DNA of 8,052 nucleotides from Anaerolineales bacterium (lineage in GTDB: Bacteria; Chloroflexota; Anaerolineae; Anaerolineales; E44-bin32). The translations under genes and the position numbers were made by a program. The notes below the pieces were generated by a model. It ran no database searches, was not told the DNA's origin, and was given only the letters and a program-made list of their open reading frames with translations. The DNA is taken from NCBI GenBank assembly GCA_030642885.1, contig DAOWMX010000093.1, forward strand, positions 1-8,052, in the 5' to 3' direction. How positions within the stretch are numbered: the stretch's first letter is position 1; each line of letters opens with the position of its first letter. Shown one piece after another: positions 5,667 to 8,052 of this stretch.

Positions 5667-5968
5667 TAAAGAACCCCTTCGAACACATCAATATTGTCCC
5701 CTGGCTTCAGGGTAACAATCGCCTTCTTGTATCCGCCTCGCCGCACTTGGCGTCGGCGGTTCCGCAAACTGCGCGCCACCTTTGAAGGTCGATTTATGAC
5801 ATTCACGCGCAGGACTGTTACATCAAACATCGCCTCAACCGCTTCTTTGATCTGCTGCTTATTAGCGCTCGAGCCAACTTCGAAAGTGAATTGATTCAGA
5901 TTACTGCTCTGAAAGCTCGTCTTCTCTGTAATAAGCGGGCGACGCAGGACATCGTATATGGTTGTCAT
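5666..5968 (-). CDS. rplW: 50S ribosomal protein L23
   Basis: L23 is at the tunnel exit and is the main docking site for trigger factor and the signal recognition particle. The 100-residue product opens MTTIYDVLRRPLITEKTS, where PLITEKTS (11-18) includes E15, matching the acidic residue used for chaperone docking, and continues with FTFEVGSSANKQQIKEAVE (27-45), FDVTVLRVNVIN (48-59) and the basic loop RNRRRQVRRGGYKKAIVTL (69-87), ending LKPGDNIDVFEGVL. The length equals the family norm. ATG at 5968 is preceded by GAGGAG (5976-5981), which overlaps the rplD stop, with 7-nt spacing. The stop overlaps the rplB start by one base. Confidence 0.98.
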   Translation of the reverse strand: MTTIYDVLRRPLITEKTSFQSSNLNQFTFEVGSSANKQQIKEAVEAMFDVTVLRVNVINRPSKVARSLRNRRRQVRRGGYKKAIVTLKPGDNIDVFEGVL

Positions 5969-5979
5969 CTCGACACTCC

Positions 5980-6603
5980 TCAGCTGCCCAGATACGACTG
6001 GATCACATCCAGCACGTCCAGCGGCATGACCAGCCGCTCGTATCCCAGCAAATCGCGAATATTCAAATAATTAGCTCGCAATGTTTTAACTTTCTGCAAA
6101 TTGCGCGCCGACAACTCAACATTGGTATTCTCGCCCGACAGGATGATCAATGTGCTTGACTGTCCGGAGATTCGATCGATCACCTCGATCATTTCCTTCG
6201 TCTTCGGCGCAGCCATTGAGAACTTATCAAGCACGATAATCTCATTTTGAGCAGCTTTAACCGACAGCGCAGAGCACAAAGCCGCCCGGCGCATTTTTCG
6301 GGGCATTTTCTGGCTGTAATCGCGCGGTCGAGGCGTATGAGCTCCCCCACCGCCAACCCAGATTGGCGAACGGCGTGATCCATGGCGCGCTCGTCCTGTA
6401 CCTTTTTGACGCCACGGTTTCGCACCACCGCCACGGACTTCGCCCCGCGACTTGGTCTTGTGGGTCCCCAACCGCGCATTGGCAAGCTGTCGAACAAGTG
6501 CCTGATGCATCAGATCACGCTTGATCGGCGCTTCAAAGATCTGCGGAGGGAGCTCCGTGGTATCTACTTTCTTTCCTTTAATGTCAATAACGTCTACTTT
6601 CAT
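5980..6603 (-). CDS. rplD: 50S ribosomal protein L4
   Basis: L4 anchors the globular surface of the 50S and sends a long loop to the narrowest part of the exit tunnel. In E. coli it also shuts down its own S10 operon. The 207-residue product has MKVDVIDIKGKKVDTTELPP, an N-terminal segment ending QALVRQLANARLGTHKTKSR (34-53), the tunnel loop RGGGAKPWRQKGTGRARHGS (57-76) and PRDYSQKMPRKMRRAALCSA (93-112). The tunnel-loop core KPWRQKGTGRAR is unchanged. The C-terminal half (EIIVLDKF to LDVLDVIQSYLGS) has the usual alpha/beta fold pattern. ATG at 6603 has GGAG 6 nt upstream in the 17-nt gap after rplC. Whether it autoregulates here is not visible; the only long untranslated stretch near it is the rpsJ-rplC spacer. 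Confidence 0.99.
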   Translation of the reverse strand: MKVDVIDIKGKKVDTTELPPQIFEAPIKRDLMHQALVRQLANARLGTHKTKSRGEVRGGGAKPWRQKGTGRARHGSRRSPIWVGGGGAHTPRPRDYSQKMPRKMRRAALCSALSVKAAQNEIIVLDKFSMAAPKTKEMIEVIDRISGQSSTLIILSGENTNVELSARNLQKVKTLRANYLNIRDLLGYERLVMPLDVLDVIQSYLGS

Positions 6604-6620
6604 CGCTCGCTCCGGAGGAC

Positions 6621-7250
6621 CTAATGCTTACGCACTTCTTTGATCATGACTACGCTGCCCCGAGCACCCGGTACGCTTCCACGGACACCGAGTAAATTAC
6701 GCTCAGGGTCAATCAATTCCACGCGAATGTTCTGCGAGGTCACTCTTGCTGTGCCCATGTGTCCCGGCATTTTCTTGCCCTTAAAAACTCGACCTGGGGT
6801 TGAGCCTGCGCCCGCTGATCCGGGGGCACGTTCGCGATCAGACTGGCCATGCGTCTTGGGTCCCCTGTGAAATCTATGTCGTTTTATACCGCCGGCAAAC
6901 CCCTTACCTTTGCTGATGCCGGTGATGTCTACATAATCCCCAATCTGAAAAACGTCTACCTTGAGCTGATCCCCTTCTTTCAGATCTTCAACTGACTTCA
7001 CCCGGAATTCACGCAGATAGCGCAGCGGCGGCAAATCGTTCTTCTTCAGATGACCCAATTGACCACCTGAGAGATGCTTGGGTTTGGCTTCGCCAAAACC
7101 GAGCTGAACGGCTTTATAGTGATCGCGCTTTGGGTGGCGAATGATCGTGACATAACAAGGCCCAGCTTCGATTAGCGTAATCGGGACAATATTGCCCGAT
7201 TCATCGAAAACCTGGGTCATGCCGACTTTCTTGCCAATAAGCCCTTTCAT
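6621..7250 (-). CDS. rplC: 50S ribosomal protein L3
   Basis: L3 is an early-assembly protein whose long extension approaches the peptidyl transferase centre. The 209-residue product opens MKGLIGKKVGMTQVFDESGN, followed by VPITLIEAGPCYVT (22-35), YKAVQLGFGEAKPKHL (45-60), the GISKGKGFAGGIKRHRFHRG segment (111-130), RAPGSAGAGSTPGRVFKGKK (141-160) and MPGHMG (161-166), and DPERNLLGVRGSVPG (181-195). At the position of E. coli Gln150, the site methylated by PrmB, this protein has Ser150 (GAGSTPG versus GQNQTPG), so that modification should be absent. ATG at 7250 is preceded by AGGAG 7 nt upstream in a GA-rich run. It is separated from rpsJ by a 200-nt spacer with a clear hairpin. Confidence 0.99.
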   Translation of the reverse strand: MKGLIGKKVGMTQVFDESGNIVPITLIEAGPCYVTIIRHPKRDHYKAVQLGFGEAKPKHLSGGQLGHLKKNDLPPLRYLREFRVKSVEDLKEGDQLKVDVFQIGDYVDITGISKGKGFAGGIKRHRFHRGPKTHGQSDRERAPGSAGAGSTPGRVFKGKKMPGHMGTARVTSQNIRVELIDPERNLLGVRGSVPGARGSVVMIKEVRKH

Positions 7251-7450
7251 TCTCTCTCTCCTATTTCAAATTCCTTGACGGGACTGTCAGCCAGGGCTTG
7301 GCTGCATCATCCCCGATCACCGTGTAGTAAACCGCCAGGGAAAGGAAGCTCGGGTTGTTGTTCCATTCACCCGTCCGGCTCTTACACAGCCACTTTTCAA
7401 CTCGTGCACCCTAAGATTCTTCTGTTCTCCGGGGCACTCAAAATCAATTG
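7251..7450 (-). other. 200-nt rpsJ-rplC spacer with a hairpin
   Basis: The longest non-coding stretch of the window. In the transcript it holds an inverted repeat CAGCCA, loop AGCCC, TGGCTG (7304-7288), immediately followed by a short TGAC/GTCA stem, and then the rplC SD about 30 nt further on. Nearer rpsJ there is a GC-rich TGCCCC that can pair with GGGTGCA with one bulged base. No T-run follows any stem, so a terminator is not supported, and no good -35/-10 pair was seen. A 19-codon ATG frame (7366-7307) lacks a good SD. Candidate roles are a leader for autoregulation by a ribosomal protein, an RNA-processing site, or a weak promoter; none can be assigned from sequence alone. Confidence 0.5.
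7288..7304 (-). other. Perfect 6-bp hairpin 5' of rplC
   Basis: CAGCCA (7304-7299 in the transcript sense) and TGGCTG (7293-7288) are perfectly complementary with a 5-nt loop, about 38 nt before the rplC start. No uridine run follows, so I read it as a structural element of the spacer, not a terminator. Confidence 0.5.
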
Positions 7451-7759
7451 TTAAATCTTAATCTCAATATCTACACCGGCTGGAAGATTCAAACGCATTA
7501 GTGTATCGATCGTCTTCGTATCTGGCTCCATGACATCAATTAAGCGCTTATGAGTCCTAATCTCAAAATGCTCATGTGAATCTTTATCGATGAACGTCGA
7601 TCGTCGGACTGTGAAGCGTTCAATTCTTGTTGGCAAAGGGACTGGCCCGACTACTTTAGCGCCTGTGCGCTCGGCGGTTTCAACAATTCGCTGCGCCGAT
7701 GTGTCGAGTACCCGATGATCATATGCCTTCAGCCGGATGCGAATCTTCTGTTTTGCCAT
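7451..7759 (-). CDS. rpsJ: 30S ribosomal protein S10
   Basis: S10 is a 30S head protein beside S3 and S14; free S10 also acts with NusB as NusE in transcription antitermination. The 102-residue product is the family norm and opens MAKQKIRIRLKAYDHRVLDT, then has SAQRIVETAERTGAKVVGPV (21-40), PLPTRIERFTVRRSTFIDKD (41-60), SHEHFEIRTHKRLIDV (61-76) and the end LNLPAGVDIEIKI. An in-frame extension upstream to 7801 overlaps tuf and is not S10-like, so the ATG at 7759 is the start. It lies 7 nt after the tuf stop; AGGTGG, overlapping that stop, is a weak SD about 3 nt from the ATG, which fits translational coupling to tuf. Confidence 0.99.
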   Translation of the reverse strand: MAKQKIRIRLKAYDHRVLDTSAQRIVETAERTGAKVVGPVPLPTRIERFTVRRSTFIDKDSHEHFEIRTHKRLIDVMEPDTKTIDTLMRLNLPAGVDIEIKI

Positions 7760-7766
7760 TGTCCAC

Positions 7767-8052
7767 CTATTCCAGGATCTCTGTGATAACGCCCGCGCCA
7801 ACCGTCAAACCGCCTTCGCGGATCGCAAACTTCGAACCTTTCTCCAATGCCACCGGCGTGATCAGCTCCACCGTCAGGTTCACATTGTCCCCAGGCATCA
7901 CCATCTCCACTCCTTCCGGCATCTCGATCGTGCCCGTCACGTCCAACGTCCGAATGTAGAACTGCGGCCGATACCCATTGAAGAACGCCTTGTGCCTGCC
8001 CCCCTCTTCCTTCGTCAGCACATATACCTCACTCAGGAACTTCGTGTGCGGC
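7767..8052 (-). CDS. tuf: Elongation factor Tu, C-terminal 94 residues (5' end beyond the window)
   Basis: EF-Tu carries aminoacyl-tRNA to the ribosomal A site as a GTP complex. The fragment is most of beta-barrel domain 3: it begins PHTKFLSEVYVLTKEEGGRH, continues FFNGYRPQFYIRTLDVTGTI, then MPEGVEMVMPGDNVNLTVEL and ends FAIREGGLTVGAGVITEILE. The frame runs to base 8052, so domain 1 (GTPase) and domain 2 are outside. About 78 percent of these codons end in G or C, versus about 46 percent in rpsJ next to it (hand counts), so codon use changes at the boundary. The tuf-rpsJ order is common in bacteria where str and S10 clusters are joined. Whether a second tuf copy exists cannot be seen. Confidence 0.99.
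   Translation of the reverse strand, partial: PHTKFLSEVYVLTKEEGGRHKAFFNGYRPQFYIRTLDVTGTIEMPEGVEMVMPGDNVNLTVELITPVALEKGSKFAIREGGLTVGAGVITEILE

Noticed and set aside
6189..6497. Minus-strand 102-codon frame inside rplD
   Set aside because: Out-of-frame shadow of the L4 gene with no independent start signal.
7265..7300. Promoter for rplC (CTGACA and GAAATA spaced 17 nt)
   Set aside because: The -10 candidate matches the consensus poorly and would put the transcript start almost on the rplC SD.
7288..7304. Rho-independent terminator after rpsJ
   Set aside because: The hairpin is real but no T-run follows it in the transcript, and terminating here would cut off the operon.
7307..7366. 19-codon ATG frame in the rpsJ-rplC spacer as a leader peptide
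   Set aside because: No good SD, no run of regulatory codons, no recognisable sequence; short frames of this size are expected by chance.

Overview
The window is a stretch of the conserved bacterial ribosomal protein cluster, tuf followed by the S10 and spc operons. All genes are on the minus strand, so transcription runs from high to low coordinates. Two partial genes bound it: the 3' end of tuf (EF-Tu) at the right edge and the 5' part of rplF (L6) at the left edge. Between them are fifteen complete ribosomal protein genes in canonical order: rpsJ, rplC, rplD, rplW, rplB, rpsS, rplV, rpsC, rplP, rpmC, rpsQ, rplN, rplX, rplE, rpsN, rpsH. (Counting rpsJ to rpsH gives sixteen names; all sixteen are intact.) I see no plus-strand gene, tRNA, rRNA, mobile element, CRISPR array or long repeat.

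Layout in transcription order. The last 94 codons of tuf are followed after 7 nt by rpsJ. A 200-nt non-coding spacer separates rpsJ from rplC. Then rplC, rplD, rplW, rplB, rpsS and rplV are tightly packed (gaps of 17, 11, -1, 34 and -4 nt). A 101-nt spacer follows, then rpsC, rplP, rpmC, rpsQ, rplN and rplX (gaps of 33, 3, -4, -4 and 13 nt), rplE (23 nt), rpsN (overlaps by 8 nt), rpsH (22 nt), and a 140-nt spacer before rplF. Nearly every start has a Shine-Dalgarno sequence that base-pairs well with 16S rRNA, often placed over the previous stop codon, which fits polycistronic, translationally coupled expression. I found no convincing promoter or rho-independent terminator, so the window probably lies inside one long transcript whose main promoter is upstream of tuf, or further, beyond the right edge.

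Organism. The proteins are bacterial. S14 is the short zinc-binding form, L24 carries a zinc ribbon of four cysteines, and tuf lies directly upstream of rpsJ. From memory, the style of L3, L5, L16, L22 and S8 (for example the S8 ending GGEVLCEVW and the L22 segment LLRRSSHI) is closest to Chloroflexota, but this is a recognition-based guess and needs a tree. Base composition is moderate (about half G+C), while the tuf fragment is visibly richer in G/C at third codon positions than its neighbour rpsJ.

Together the products build the early-assembling cores of both subunits: the S3/S10/S14 head cluster and S8/S17/S19 of the 30S, and L2/L3/L4, the exit tunnel proteins L4/L22/L23/L29 and the central protuberance protein L5 of the 50S. 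EF-Tu brings aminoacyl-tRNA to the finished ribosome. I do not see an undescribed system here. The things worth a second look are the three unusually long spacers, an acidic tail on S17, some substitutions at known functional positions in S3 and L3, and the codon-use step at tuf.
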